64,000 nt of DNA from Robiginitomaculum sp. (GTDB lineage Bacteria; Pseudomonadota; Alphaproteobacteria; Caulobacterales; Maricaulaceae). Positions 27,107 to 36,731 of the stretch are shown here, in pieces. Where the stretch lies: the NCBI GenBank assembly GCA_002733605.1, contig NVWK01000005.1, positions 1 through 64,000 of the forward strand, read 5' to 3'. The number at the start of each line of letters is the position of its first letter. The stretch's first letter is position 1. The notes under the pieces are model-generated. The model saw nothing but the letters and a program-made list of their open reading frames with translations. It ran no database searches and was not told the origin of the DNA. A program made the position numbers and the translations under genes.

Positions 27107-28900
27107 ATGCAAGCGCCCACACTCAAACGTCGCACACGCGATATCATATTACTGGTCATTTTGGTTCTCGCCATGGCTTTACCGGGGCTGGGCGGCTTGC
27201 CTGTTATTGATCGCGATGAAGCCAGATATGCGCAAGCCAGCGTGCAAATGATGGAAAGCGGAGATTATATCAATATCCGCTTTCAGGATCAGGCTCGCAA
27301 CAAAAAACCGGCCGGAGCATATTGGCTCCAATCCCTAAGTGTAAAGGCGTTTTCAGATGTCGAGAACCGCAGTATTTGGGCCCACCGTATTCCCTCGGTT
27401 ATCGCAGCACTGCTTGCGGTCTTGGCCACATATTGGGGCGGTATACGCTTGCTTGGGCGGGATAGTGCCCTGATCGGATCTGCGCTTTTAGCCACAAGCA
27501 TGATGTTTGTATTTGAAGCCCATATTGCCAAAACCGATGCACTTTTGTGCGGATGCGCGGCCTTAAGCCTTGCGAGCCTCGCCTATTTGCGCACCAAAGA
27601 CACCCAAAGCAAAGCGCGGGGCCCGGCGCTTGTATTTTGGGGGGCGATGGGATGTGCGGTGATGATCAAGGGGCCAATTCTGCCTATACTTGTTGGCATA
27701 TGCATACTCAGCCTATTGGTTTGGGAACGTAAAGCCACATGGCTTAAACCCCTTGGGTTTTGGCTGGGACCGGTGTTGTTCTTTGCCATTATATTGCCGT
27801 GGGCCGTGTTGATCTGGCAGGAAACAAACGGGGCTTTTTTCACAGAGGCCATTGGCGGTGATCTCACCCCTAAACTGATCGGAGGGCATGAACGTCACGG
27901 GGGGCCTCCCGGATATTATACACTTAGCACATGGCTGGCATTTTGGCCCGGCTGTCTATTCTTATTGCCGGGTCTTGTCTTTTGTGTGCAGGCTGGACGC
28001 GGAACAAACGGATTTGACACCCCGGTAGCGCAAGCTGCACGATTGCTATTATGCTGGAGCCTGCCGTTTTTTATTCTCCTCGAAATCATCCCTACAAAGC
28101 TTCCCCATTATCCTTTACCTATTTATCCTGCGTGGGCTTTGATGGCAGGGGCAGCCATTATGACCTTGTCCAAAATGGACGCGTTTCGTTTCTGGCGACG
28201 CTTTGGCGCTGTTATATTTGCCAGTATCAGCATAGTCCTTGCGACGGCATTATTGGCGGGTGAAGCCTATTACAGCGCGGATTTCCCGACATGGTCGTTT
28301 GCGGTTTTGTATGTGGTGATTTTATTGTGTCTGTTCTCTGCTCTGAAAATGTGGAAAGGGCAGAGCCAACCGGCTTTTGTGGCTGTCATCGGAGCTGCGT
28401 TTTTGACAACCATGCTCAGTTACCAATTTACATTGCCTTCTCTTAAGGAATTACAGATCAGCAAGCAGGTCGAAATGGCGCTTCGGGCTGAAAACATCGA
28501 TCTCGCGCAGACGAAAATCCTCTCCACCCAATTCACAGAACCGAGCCTCGTCTACCGTCTCGGCACCCATATTTTACTTGGCAAGCCCCAAGAACGCTTG
28601 GCAAATCTGAGCCTGGAATCTGGTGATATTGTTATTCTAGACCGTGAACGGGACGAAACAGAGGGCTATGAAATCGAGTTGATGCGCGCCTTAAAAGCAA
28701 ACAATACATGTTTGCAAAGCCTGAGCATAGTGGACGGGTTTAATTACGCCAAAGGGAATAAAGTAGCTCTTGATCTCTTGCGCGTCGAAATATGTGCTCT
28801 GGATGAATCATCCGTGGCATCCGTGGTTATGATGGCTATCGAAGGCGAGCTTAGCCCCGCCACACGCTCCGAAACGCCAACCACCACGCCCGACCCATAA
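27107..28900 (+). CDS. ArnT-like GT39 integral membrane glycosyltransferase
   Basis: A 597-aa polytopic transferase of the GT-C type with about 11-13 membrane segments over residues 14-420 and a C-terminal external domain. The first external loop carries the family motif 'PVIDRDEARYAQ' with catalytic Asp/Glu, then 'QDQARNKKPAGAYWLQ', diagnostic of ArnT/PMT-like enzymes. These move a sugar from a polyprenyl-phosphate donor to lipid A or a protein outside the inner membrane. The GT2 gene in divergent position is the likely donor maker. The 3' end overlaps the next convergent gene by 50 bp. Confidence 0.9.
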   Translation: MQAPTLKRRTRDIILLVILVLAMALPGLGGLPVIDRDEARYAQASVQMMESGDYINIRFQDQARNKKPAGAYWLQSLSVKAFSDVENRSIWAHRIPSVIAALLAVLATYWGGIRLLGRDSALIGSALLATSMMFVFEAHIAKTDALLCGCAALSLASLAYLRTKDTQSKARGPALVFWGAMGCAVMIKGPILPILVGICILSLLVWERKATWLKPLGFWLGPVLFFAIILPWAVLIWQETNGAFFTEAIGGDLTPKLIGGHERHGGPPGYYTLSTWLAFWPGCLFLLPGLVFCVQAGRGTNGFDTPVAQAARLLLCWSLPFFILLEIIPTKLPHYPLPIYPAWALMAGAAIMTLSKMDAFRFWRRFGAVIFASISIVLATALLAGEAYYSADFPTWSFAVLYVVILLCLFSALKMWKGQSQPAFVAVIGAAFLTTMLSYQFTLPSLKELQISKQVEMALRAENIDLAQTKILSTQFTEPSLVYRLGTHILLGKPQERLANLSLESGDIVILDRERDETEGYEIELMRALKANNTCLQSLSIVDGFNYAKGNKVALDLLRVEICALDESSVASVVMMAIEGELSPATRSETPTTTPDP

Positions 28901-29756
28901 TCGCTAAAAACATAAAAGGCGCGGACACAAATAAAAGTAGTTTTGCCCACCATTTTGGAGAATAGTTCCAAAAATAGCGTATAAACCCTTTCAATTTCTC
29001 GTATTCAACCTTTTGAATACGCACCTGCGAAGTGGCACCGTAGTGCATAACTTTTGCGGACGGAACAATGAAGACCTCTCCACCTGCCTTGCGCGCACGC
29101 CGACAAATATCAATGTCTTCAACATGTAAGAAATAACGCTGGTCGAAACCGTCTAATACATCAAAGCTCTCACGGCTCATCATCAAACATGCGCCACTGA
29201 CAATCTGCATTTGAACCGGAAATTCTGGGCAAGGGGTATGCTCTAGATGGATAGACGTAAATTGAGGCAATTTATGTAAGGGGGTAAAACTCACCACGGC
29301 GTCCAGCGGTGTGAGATCATTGCGCCGCGTCCCGCGCTGCTCTCCGCCTGTGACCGTTTCCAGAAAACCGCCCGTAATCCAGGGCGTTTGCAAATGCTCG
29401 CCACAATCAGCCATGGCCATGGCTGCGCCTTTCGCAATGACTGCGTCCGGATTGAGAAATAATATATAATCGCCCCTGGCCAGTTCTGCGCCATAATTAC
29501 ACGCACGGCCGAACCCGACATTGCCCTGTCCTTGCACCAAACGCAAACGCGGCTGATCTTTGGCAAATTCCCACAAACGGATACGTGCTGCTGCCAAATT
29601 GCCATTATCGACAAGAATAAGTTCAAAAATATCGGGATCAGCGAGAACAGCCTGAATCGCTTCCTGTAATGGTGCCCCCGTATGGTAGGACACCATGACA
29701 ACACTTATACGTTTCTTGATAAACCGCACAGGAAGCGGGATAATTTTTGCTGTCAT
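28851..29756 (-). CDS. family 2 glycosyltransferase, rhamnosyltransferase-like
   Basis: A 301-aa GT-A enzyme. It has 'ISVVMVSYHTG' at the start of the nucleotide-binding fold, 'GNVGFGRACNYGAELARGDY', 'LFLNPDA' and the later 'YFLHVEDIDICRRARKAGG', the pattern of WbbL-like rhamnosyltransferases. An amphipathic or hydrophobic C-terminal segment may bind the membrane. It probably adds a sugar to an O-antigen or capsule repeat. The last 50 bp overlap the convergent GT39 gene on the other strand. It lies 65 bp before the ligase gene, but no shared operon is proven. Confidence 0.9.
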   Translation of the reverse strand: MTAKIIPLPVRFIKKRISVVMVSYHTGAPLQEAIQAVLADPDIFELILVDNGNLAAARIRLWEFAKDQPRLRLVQGQGNVGFGRACNYGAELARGDYILFLNPDAVIAKGAAMAMADCGEHLQTPWITGGFLETVTGGEQRGTRRNDLTPLDAVVSFTPLHKLPQFTSIHLEHTPCPEFPVQMQIVSGACLMMSRESFDVLDGFDQRYFLHVEDIDICRRARKAGGEVFIVPSAKVMHYGATSQVRIQKVEYEKLKGFIRYFWNYSPKWWAKLLLFVSAPFMFLAIMGRAWWLAFRSVWRG

Positions 29757-29821
29757 AGCCCCATCTTTCGATTCCCAATGCAGGCATTTAGAACCTACAA
29801 GGCATTAAAAGTAAAGGCTAA

Positions 29822-31078
29822 TTATAGGTTTTGATACAGGATAGGTTTTGGTTTATTTATGAAAAATACCTGTGCGCCGGCGAATATAATGCTGGCCCAC
29901 CACCAATCCTGCCACACGCCATAAGACAGGCTCGACATGGTTACAACGGCTATGAGCAGGCCGCTGGTTGCGACCATTTGAGTTTTTGACAATCTGTTAG
30001 GAACGCTTAAATAGCGCAGAGCAAAATACAAAGCCGTGCAACTCAATACGGCCCCGATCACGCCCAATTCCACCCAAATATGCAGGCCGGCATTATGCGG
30101 ATGCAAAGAGACCAATGCCCTGCCCTCAAATCCTCTGATGGTGTGGGTATCATTGAACATACGTACCGCATCAAACCCATGCCCTACGATCGGATGTTGC
30201 GAAAGTTTTTGGGACAAATAGCTCCAGTTTTCAACTCTTTCTTCCCACGAAAATGGCAAGGCATTTTTGATATTTGCACCTAGATGTGCAGACAGGAATG
30301 CCAGTAGCGGGGCAAATAATATTGATGCCCCCGCGAGTAAAAATCCGGTACGCAAAGCAAGCACAGGACGCCTCGAAGCCAGTCCCATCAATAAAAGTGC
30401 GGTCAATGCCCCTAAAGTGCTCGCACTTTGGCCGGTCGTAAAACCACATGCCAATGTCAAAACAACGAGCGTCAAAGACGCGGCCTTGCCAATCCGCCCA
30501 CGCGTCCATAATAGCACACTTACTGGCGCCAATAAAAGGGTGAGCACGGAGGTCGCATGGCCTATATTTTGGATCATATCACCGATCCGAGCCGTCAAAT
30601 CCTGACCCGGGTCAAGAGGGTCGACAGCGAAGCTGATAGCGTAACCGGACAATTGATCGACTAAAATGGAAACAGACAATGCAAGCGTCCCTACACATAA
30701 AATGCCTGTCAGGATTTTTGCTTTCTTTGGTACCGAGGCAGACATTTTTATCAAATACGCACACAGTAGAAAAACCGGCACCCCGAGCATGAGCTTCACG
30801 GGGTTTGTCATTATATCATCGGACTGATAGGGCGACCAAAAACTGCTTATCCAGCCCCAGACCAACAAGAGGAGGAGCATCCGGACAGGCATGGGAAACC
30901 GGTTCTTAATCTCGGACATACGCGGTGGAAATCCTGCCAAAGCGACGAGGCCGCACAGTCCGATGATGGCGGCAATCCCCAACCCCCCGGCATGGGCGAA
31001 TATCGGCACCGTTAAAAAAACAAGCAACAGCATGAAAAAATCTTTTCTTGCCACCCATTCTTTTAGTGCCTCAATCAT
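29822..31078 (-). CDS. O-antigen ligase family membrane protein
   Basis: A 418-aa protein with about ten membrane segments and a large external loop containing 'HPIVGHGFDAVR' and 'SLHPHNAGLHIWVELGVIGA', the Wzy_C/WaaL signature. It either ligates O-antigen to lipid A-core or polymerises repeats; sequence does not decide. I moved the start from 31135 to the ATG at 31078, one base after the thrS stop, because the upstream part lies in thrS. It is the last gene of the GST-NifU-like-yidD-thrS series. Confidence 0.88.
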   Translation of the reverse strand: MIEALKEWVARKDFFMLLLVFLTVPIFAHAGGLGIAAIIGLCGLVALAGFPPRMSEIKNRFPMPVRMLLLLLVWGWISSFWSPYQSDDIMTNPVKLMLGVPVFLLCAYLIKMSASVPKKAKILTGILCVGTLALSVSILVDQLSGYAISFAVDPLDPGQDLTARIGDMIQNIGHATSVLTLLLAPVSVLLWTRGRIGKAASLTLVVLTLACGFTTGQSASTLGALTALLLMGLASRRPVLALRTGFLLAGASILFAPLLAFLSAHLGANIKNALPFSWEERVENWSYLSQKLSQHPIVGHGFDAVRMFNDTHTIRGFEGRALVSLHPHNAGLHIWVELGVIGAVLSCTALYFALRYLSVPNRLSKTQMVATSGLLIAVVTMSSLSYGVWQDWWWASIIFAGAQVFFINKPKPILYQNL

Positions 31079-31079
31079 A

Positions 31080-33023
31080 TTATGCGCTGCGGAGATCGGG
31101 CGGTGTTGCTTCTTTGGACAATTGGGTTTTCGCATCTTCCAAAGTCACAATTTCCTGCTGGCGTTCCCCAAGGAAGCGGAGCGCCAATTTGCCCTCTTCG
31201 GCTTCCTTGCGGCCTACGACAGCAATGACGGGTATTTTCCCGACCGAGTGTTCACGGATTTTGTAGTTGATTTTTTCGTTGCGTAAATCAAGCTCAACCC
31301 GCAGACCGGCTGCGCGCAATTGGGCCACGGCCTCTTGTGCATATGCGTCGGCATCAGAGGTAATCGTTGCGACCACCACCTGTGTTGGTGCCAGCCAGAG
31401 CGGGAAACGCCCTGCATGTTCTTCGATCAGAATACCGATAAACCGTTCCATAGATCCGAGGATTGCCCTGTGCAACATGACGGGACGTTGTTTGGTATCG
31501 TCCTCTGCAATATAGCTTGCGTCCAACCGCTCAGGTGTGCCGAAGTCCACTTGGAACGTCCCGCACTGCCAATCGCGACCAATCGCGTCGCGCAGTACAA
31601 ATTCAAGTTTCGGGCCGTAAAACGCGCCCTCACCGGGGTTCATGACGACCTCAAGGCCGGCCGCGTTAACGGCGTCCATCAAGGCGCCTTCGGCTTTGTC
31701 CCATGTTTCGTCAGTGCCTGTGCGCGTTTCAGGACGGTCGGAGAACTTCACCAATACATCAGTAAATCCGAAATCGGCATATACACTTTTCAACAAATCA
31801 ATGAATGTTTTTGTCTCGCCAATGACTTGCTCTTCGGTACAGAAAATATGGGCATCATCCTGTGTAAATCCGCGGACGCGCATAATGCCGTGCAACGCGC
31901 CCGAAGGTTCGTTGCGGTGACAACAACCAAATTCCGCCATACGCAATGGTAGATCGCGATAGGATTTTTGTCCCTGATTGAAAATCTGTACATGGGCGGG
32001 GCAGTTCATTGGCTTGAGCGCATGTATTTCGTCATGGCTGCCATGGCTGACCTCGGAGACAAACATGTTCTCGCGGAACTTGTCCCAATGGCCGGATTTT
32101 ACCCATAATTTATGATCGATGAGCATCGGCGTTTTCACTTCCGAATACGCGGCCGCCTGAAGCCTACGACGAATATAGTTTTCTACCTCGCGCCAAATCG
32201 TCGCACCCTTGTCATGCCAAAACACCATGCCTTGGGCTTCGGGTTGCAAATGGAATAAATCCATTTCACGGCCAATTCTACGGTGATCGCGGCGTTCGGC
32301 TTCTTCAATCCGGTGTAAATAGGCATCCAGATCGTCTTTGTTTGCCCAAGCTGTGCCGTATATGCGTTGAAGCTGGGCGTTATTACTATCGCCGCGCCAA
32401 TAAGCACCGGCCACTTTCATCAATTTAAACGCCTTGCCAACTTTACCGGTGCTTGGCAAATGCGGGCCACGACAGAGATCATACCAATCGCCCTGTTTGT
32501 ACACGGTGATAGTTTCATCTGCTGGCATGTCGGAAATCAGCTCGGCTTTATACAACTCGCCTTTGGCCGTGAAATGGGCAATGGCTTCGTCGCGCTCCCA
32601 AACTTCACGGGTAAATGGTTTGTTTTGTTCGATGATAAAGCGCATTTTCTTTTCGATCGCCGCGAAATCCTCGACCGAGAACGGTTCGTCGCGGGCAAAA
32701 TCATAAAAGAACCCGTCCTCGATCACGGGCCCGATTGTCACTTGGGTGCCGGGGAACAGCGCCTGCACGGCCTCGGCCAGCACATGGGCGGCGTCATGGC
32801 GGATCAGTTCCAGACCTTCCGGGTCTTGAGCCGTGATCAGTTGAAGCTCACAATCAGTTTCTATTGGACGGGTTGCGTCCCAAACGATGCCATTGACCTT
32901 GCCCGCCAAGACCTTTTTGGACAGGGATTTAGAGAGGGATTTGGCCACATCCATTGGCGAAGTACCCTGTTCAAATTCGCGGGTGGCGCCGTCGGGAAAT
33001 GTGATGGTCAGCATGTTGGTCAT
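31080..33023 (-). CDS. thrS: threonyl-tRNA synthetase
   Basis: This enzyme charges tRNA-Thr. Domain order is TGS (residues 1-60, '[16 protein letters not shown]'), the editing domain, the class II catalytic core ('[10 protein letters not shown]' with a zinc cysteine, '[21 protein letters not shown]') and the anticodon-binding domain. The ATG at 33023 is used because the TGS domain starts at once; the track's extra 46 residues come from yidD. Length (647 aa) is typical. It is 7 bp from yidD. Confidence 0.97.
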   Translation of the reverse strand: MTNMLTITFPDGATREFEQGTSPMDVAKSLSKSLSKKVLAGKVNGIVWDATRPIETDCELQLITAQDPEGLELIRHDAAHVLAEAVQALFPGTQVTIGPVIEDGFFYDFARDEPFSVEDFAAIEKKMRFIIEQNKPFTREVWERDEAIAHFTAKGELYKAELISDMPADETITVYKQGDWYDLCRGPHLPSTGKVGKAFKLMKVAGAYWRGDSNNAQLQRIYGTAWANKDDLDAYLHRIEEAERRDHRRIGREMDLFHLQPEAQGMVFWHDKGATIWREVENYIRRRLQAAAYSEVKTPMLIDHKLWVKSGHWDKFRENMFVSEVSHGSHDEIHALKPMNCPAHVQIFNQGQKSYRDLPLRMAEFGCCHRNEPSGALHGIMRVRGFTQDDAHIFCTEEQVIGETKTFIDLLKSVYADFGFTDVLVKFSDRPETRTGTDETWDKAEGALMDAVNAAGLEVVMNPGEGAFYGPKLEFVLRDAIGRDWQCGTFQVDFGTPERLDASYIAEDDTKQRPVMLHRAILGSMERFIGILIEEHAGRFPLWLAPTQVVVATITSDADAYAQEAVAQLRAAGLRVELDLRNEKINYKIREHSVGKIPVIAVVGRKEAEEGKLALRFLGERQQEIVTLEDAKTQLSKEATPPDLRSA

Positions 33024-33030
33024 CTTTGTT

Positions 33031-33375
33031 CTACTTACTCTTCTTATGTTCACAGGATGTGGGGCCTGCCTGATTATTTGGACGCTCAGCCCAGCTCCAG
33101 TCACCATGTCGCCAAGGTGCCCAGAAAGGATGCTTATGGCCGCATTCGGGCACGGGATCAATACCAGATGATCCCCATGGATGGCAACGCGAAAGCCGTG
33201 ATAAGGTCAGCCAAAATCCACGCCATACACCATGGCGGGAAAAGGCTTCCATCGCATAGCTTGAACAGCCCGGTTCATGGCGGCATGTTATGCCGAGCGC
33301 CGAGAACATTGGCGACAATGTCAACTTATAAAGCTTCAGCAGGCCAAGGGCTAAATATACAAATGGGTTTTTCAT
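33031..33375 (-). CDS. yidD: membrane protein insertion efficiency factor YidD
   Basis: A small membrane-associated protein that assists YidC-dependent insertion. The signature '[31 protein letters not shown]' pattern is present (three cysteines at about 30, 36 and 75 region), followed by '[24 protein letters not shown]'. The C-terminal 35 residues are rich in His, Trp and Pro and extend beyond the usual 70-85-residue core. Its start overlaps the NifU-like stop as ATGA. Confidence 0.94.
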   Translation of the reverse strand: MKNPFVYLALGLLKLYKLTLSPMFSALGITCRHEPGCSSYAMEAFSRHGVWRGFWLTLSRLSRCHPWGSSGIDPVPECGHKHPFWAPWRHGDWSWAERPNNQAGPTSCEHKKSK

Positions 33376-33794
33376 GTTTGTGCGGATTGCACCGCCTCGA
33401 CCACAGCGTCGAATGCCAATAATGTCGAGGTATGACGCGCAGGGTAGTTTGCCACGTCTGATAATAATGCCAATTGTGCAAACCGGCCTTCGGGCGGTGT
33501 TGCCTTGTGTTTAAGCATGGCGAACAGAGCGTCACGGGCGGCTTGTAATTCCTCAAGACTGGCCCCGATCACATTTTCGGCCAGAATGGCAGCGCTGGCT
33601 TGGCCCAAAGCGCACGCTTGCAGGCGCATGGCAAAATCTTTCACACGGTCTTGTTCTATGATGACGTCCACTTCCAGCCAAGACCCGCAAAGCTTGGAAA
33701 CTTTGCGGGATGTACCGTGCAGGTTTTCCAGCCGGCCAATATGTTTGATATTGGCGGCAAGGCTCAGCACATCTGTATTATAAAGATCGTCCAT
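33372..33794 (-). CDS. NifU/IscU-like iron-sulfur scaffold homologue
   Basis: A 140-aa protein with the IscU fold pattern: C36 in 'KLCGSW' and C61 in 'QACALGQAS' correspond to the first two cluster ligands. The third cysteine is replaced by serine (S123 in 'PARHTSTLLAF'), and the aspartate usually after the first Cys-Gly is also serine. It therefore may not build clusters as IscU does. This variant next to yidD and GST appears typical of alphaproteobacteria. Its start overlaps the GST stop as TAATG and its stop overlaps the yidD start. Confidence 0.85.
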   Translation of the reverse strand: MDDLYNTDVLSLAANIKHIGRLENLHGTSRKVSKLCGSWLEVDVIIEQDRVKDFAMRLQACALGQASAAILAENVIGASLEELQAARDALFAMLKHKATPPEGRFAQLALLSDVANYPARHTSTLLAFDAVVEAVQSAQT

Positions 33795-34393
33795 TAGTCA
33801 GGTGTCTTTGTAATTTTTATATAATTCGGATGTGAGTTCACCCGCTTAAGCCAGTTTTTGATCGCCTTATAGGGTTTCAGATCGAACCCGCCCTGCTCCG
33901 CCACATGTGTATAGCCATAGAGCGATATATCGGCGATGGTCAGGCTGTCTCCGACGAAATATGCATTGGATTTTAAATGTTGCTCCATTACGTCGAGCGC
34001 GAAATATCCACGCTTCATCAGTGCGGGGAGCTCTTTCTTACGCTGGGGCGCATAAATCTCGATAAACCGGGCTACAGCAATTGCAGGTTCATGTTTATAT
34101 TGTTCAAAAAACATCCAACGCAACACTTCGGCTTGAGCAAAGGCATCGCCCGGCAAATAGGCGCTGCCCAGCGCCAGATAAAACAAAATTGCGTTGGATT
34201 CTGCCAGTGGACGTCCATCATCCAAAACCAGTAACGGGATTTGCCCGGACGGATTTAAGGCAAGAAACTCTGGCGTATGGGTCTCCCCTACTTGAATATC
34301 CACTTCCTGATATTCATACGCCTGCCCTAGCCATGACAGAAGTAAACGCACTTTAAAACCGTTTCCAGACGGTAGATAATCATAAAGCTTCAT
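33794..34393 (-). CDS. glutathione S-transferase family protein
   Basis: A 199-aa enzyme with an N-terminal thioredoxin-like domain ('MKLYDYLPSGNGFKVRLLLSW', 'SGQIPLLVLDDGRPLAESNAI') and a C-terminal all-helical domain ending with the usual 'SLTIADISLYGYTHV'. It would conjugate glutathione or reduce peroxides; the substrate is unknown. Of the two ATGs I chose the second (34393), which has AAAGAGA at proper spacing. It is the first gene of the series ending in thrS and the ligase gene. Confidence 0.9.
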   Translation of the reverse strand: MKLYDYLPSGNGFKVRLLLSWLGQAYEYQEVDIQVGETHTPEFLALNPSGQIPLLVLDDGRPLAESNAILFYLALGSAYLPGDAFAQAEVLRWMFFEQYKHEPAIAVARFIEIYAPQRKKELPALMKRGYFALDVMEQHLKSNAYFVGDSLTIADISLYGYTHVAEQGGFDLKPYKAIKNWLKRVNSHPNYIKITKTPD

Positions 34394-34618
34394 AACCATT
34401 CTCTTTCGTTTTCGAGTTTATCAGCCCGGTGTTTTTTCTCAACCAGTTTCATGCACAATAAGGATACAAGCCTTCACACCCACAGATATAATTTCATAGA
34501 GACGGGGAGAATATTTCTTATGCCTACACATTTTAAAGGGAGGGGGCGGTTTATAAACTTGTGTAATCGCCCGTTCTGTATCAAAAACATATAAATTCAT
34601 CCCCTATGGAGCCGCCTC

Positions 34619-35614
34619 ATCTCTGCCTCAAGCCCCAAAGCCTCTATCATCATTGTCAATTTCAATGCAGGCCAATGGTTGGAAAAATGTGTGCGTTCTG
34701 TGATGGGCCAAAACGAGACGGGTTTCGAGTGCTTTATTGTCGACAACGGGTCCAAGGATGGTTCGATCGCGACATTGCCGAAACTGGATGCCCGCTTTAA
34801 AATCATTGAGCTTGGTAACAATACTGGCTTTGCGAGCGCCAACAATCATGCTGCAAAACTGGCAAGCGCCCCGTGGATTGCTTTGCTAAACCCCGATGCC
34901 TTTGCGCGGCCAGACTGGCTTACCAACCTATTTGAGGCGACAAAACTCACGCCCAATGTCAGCATGGTTGGCTCAACCCAGTATTTAGCCCTGTCAGATA
35001 CACCAACACTGGACGGTGTGGGCGATTGCTACCATGCAAGCGGTATTGCGTATCGGGCCGGATATGGCAAACAGCTTGCCCCGCCGACAACCGGCCTGGT
35101 GTTTGGCCCGTGCGCGGCGGCAGCGCTTTATGATCGGGACACATTTTTGAGGCTCGGCGGGTTTGACGAGCGCTTTTTCTGCTATCACGAAGATGTCGAT
35201 CTGGCATTTCGCATGCAGCTTGCTGGCGGTGATTGCGTACAGTCGCACACTGCCATTGTTGATCATGTTAGTTCGGCCATTGCCAGTTCTGTCCCAAATT
35301 TTGCCGTGTATCACGGGACAAGAAACCGTATCTGGACGTTTGTCAAAAACATGCCCCTGCCTCTGCTTATCCTGCTTCTGCCCGCCCATATCATCGCCAA
35401 TTTGGCTTATTTGCTCTGGGCCGCATTTCGGGGCCGATTTCGCGCCACATGGCGAGGCATATGGGATGCGATACTTGGCCTACCACAAACATTTAGGGAC
35501 AGGAAACTGGTGAAGGCTCACCGAACGATCAGTAGCTTTGCCCTGCTTGCCAAATTCACATGGTCGCCCGTAAAAGTCCTTACACGCGGCATTCACATTC
35601 GCAAACTTCCCTGA
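34619..35614 (+). CDS. family 2 glycosyltransferase with no canonical start codon
   Basis: A GT-A enzyme related to the rhamnosyltransferase-like gene at 28851: 'ASIIIVNFNAGQWLEKC', 'GNNTGFASANNHAAKLA', 'ALLNPDAFARPDW' and 'RFFCYHEDVDLAFRMQLAGG', then a hydrophobic segment near the end ('LPLLILLLPAHIIANLAYLL'). The track starts at TTG 34679, which would remove the first beta strand. The frame stays open up to a TAA at 34554 but has no ATG, GTG or TTG in that stretch. The best guess is an ATC at 34619, 7 nt after GGAG, or else a frameshift from the ATG at 34606. It is followed 13 bp later by kdsD. Confidence 0.8.
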   Translation: MSASSPKASIIIVNFNAGQWLEKCVRSVMGQNETGFECFIVDNGSKDGSIATLPKLDARFKIIELGNNTGFASANNHAAKLASAPWIALLNPDAFARPDWLTNLFEATKLTPNVSMVGSTQYLALSDTPTLDGVGDCYHASGIAYRAGYGKQLAPPTTGLVFGPCAAAALYDRDTFLRLGGFDERFFCYHEDVDLAFRMQLAGGDCVQSHTAIVDHVSSAIASSVPNFAVYHGTRNRIWTFVKNMPLPLLILLLPAHIIANLAYLLWAAFRGRFRATWRGIWDAILGLPQTFRDRKLVKAHRTISSFALLAKFTWSPVKVLTRGIHIRKLP

Positions 35615-35627
35615 TAGAAGCACCTGT

Positions 35628-36593
35628 ATGAAAACTTTTGATGCCATAGATGTTGCCCGTAGGGTTCTCAAAACCGAAACCGATGGGCTTATGGCTCTCT
35701 CTGATGGTTTGGACGAAGCCTTTCCCAAAGTCGTTGATCTGTTGAAAGCTCTCGAGGGGCGGACAATTTTGGCGGGCGTTGGCAAAAGCGGGCATGTGGC
35801 CAGAAAAATTGCCGCCACATTTGCCTCCACAGGTACAACATCCCTTTTTGTCCACCCTACAGAGGCCAGTCACGGCGATATGGGTATGATGAGAAAAGAG
35901 GATGCCGTCATCGCTCTGTCACGTTCAGGCGAGACCAAAGAACTGGCCGACATGATTGGTTTTTGCAAACGATTTGGCCTGCCGCTTATCGCCATGACAT
36001 GCCGGCCAAACAGCACGTTGGCCCGTGCCGCCGATCATGTTCTATTACTGCCCGATGCGCCTGAAGCCTGTAACGTTACCGGCGCGCCAACCACATCTAC
36101 AACATTGCAAATCGCGCTTGGGGATGCGCTGGCTGTGGCTTTGTTGGAAGCGCGCGGGTTTACGGCCGGTGATTTTAAAACCTTTCATCCTGGCGGCGCG
36201 CTGGGGGCGCAACTCGCCAGTGCTGCCGATTTAATGCATACAGGTGCGCTTATGCCGATCGTGGACATCAGCGAAATTATGGAGCGGGCCTTGCTGGTTA
36301 TGGGCGAAAAAGGGTTTGGCTGTGTGGGTATTGTTGACGCGAATGAGGCTCTTGTCGGTATTATTACAGACGGGGATATTCGTCGCAATCTCGACAAAGA
36401 CCTACCGAAACTTAGCGTCAAAACCATTATGACGAAAAACCCTAAATCTATCGCCCCGGACATTTTGGCGGCAGAAGCTCTACACATTATGACGGCCGAG
36501 ACCCCCAAGGTCATGCAGGTATTTGTGGTGAAAGACGAGAAGCCTGTCGGCATCTTGCATATGCATGATTTGCTACGTGCCGGACTTGCCTAA
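35628..36593 (+). CDS. kdsD: arabinose-5-phosphate isomerase (KdsD/KpsF family)
   Basis: This enzyme converts ribulose 5-phosphate to arabinose 5-phosphate, the first step of Kdo synthesis for LPS. A SIS domain covers residues 1-190 ('GVGKSGHVARKIAATFASTG', 'PTEASHGDMGM', 'LSRSGETKEL') and two CBS domains cover 205-320. Length (321 aa) is typical. It lies just after a glycosyltransferase gene and before a phosphomannomutase gene, in keeping with LPS precursor supply. Confidence 0.94.
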   Translation: MKTFDAIDVARRVLKTETDGLMALSDGLDEAFPKVVDLLKALEGRTILAGVGKSGHVARKIAATFASTGTTSLFVHPTEASHGDMGMMRKEDAVIALSRSGETKELADMIGFCKRFGLPLIAMTCRPNSTLARAADHVLLLPDAPEACNVTGAPTTSTTLQIALGDALAVALLEARGFTAGDFKTFHPGGALGAQLASAADLMHTGALMPIVDISEIMERALLVMGEKGFGCVGIVDANEALVGIITDGDIRRNLDKDLPKLSVKTIMTKNPKSIAPDILAAEALHIMTAETPKVMQVFVVKDEKPVGILHMHDLLRAGLA

Positions 36594-36731
36594 AAATAGA
36601 CTTTCTAACAAGGGCGGTTTCAGGCATATTTTCTTATTATTTTCACAAAAAGACACTAAGGGTTAATATCCAATTTTGTACATTCGCAATCACCAAAACA
36701 ATCTACGCGGGAATTTAGAGGATCGAAAACA

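Noticed and set aside
32367-33422. 351-codon plus-strand ORF over thrS and yidD
   Set aside because: It is antisense to two genes with secure identities and has no recognisable domain.
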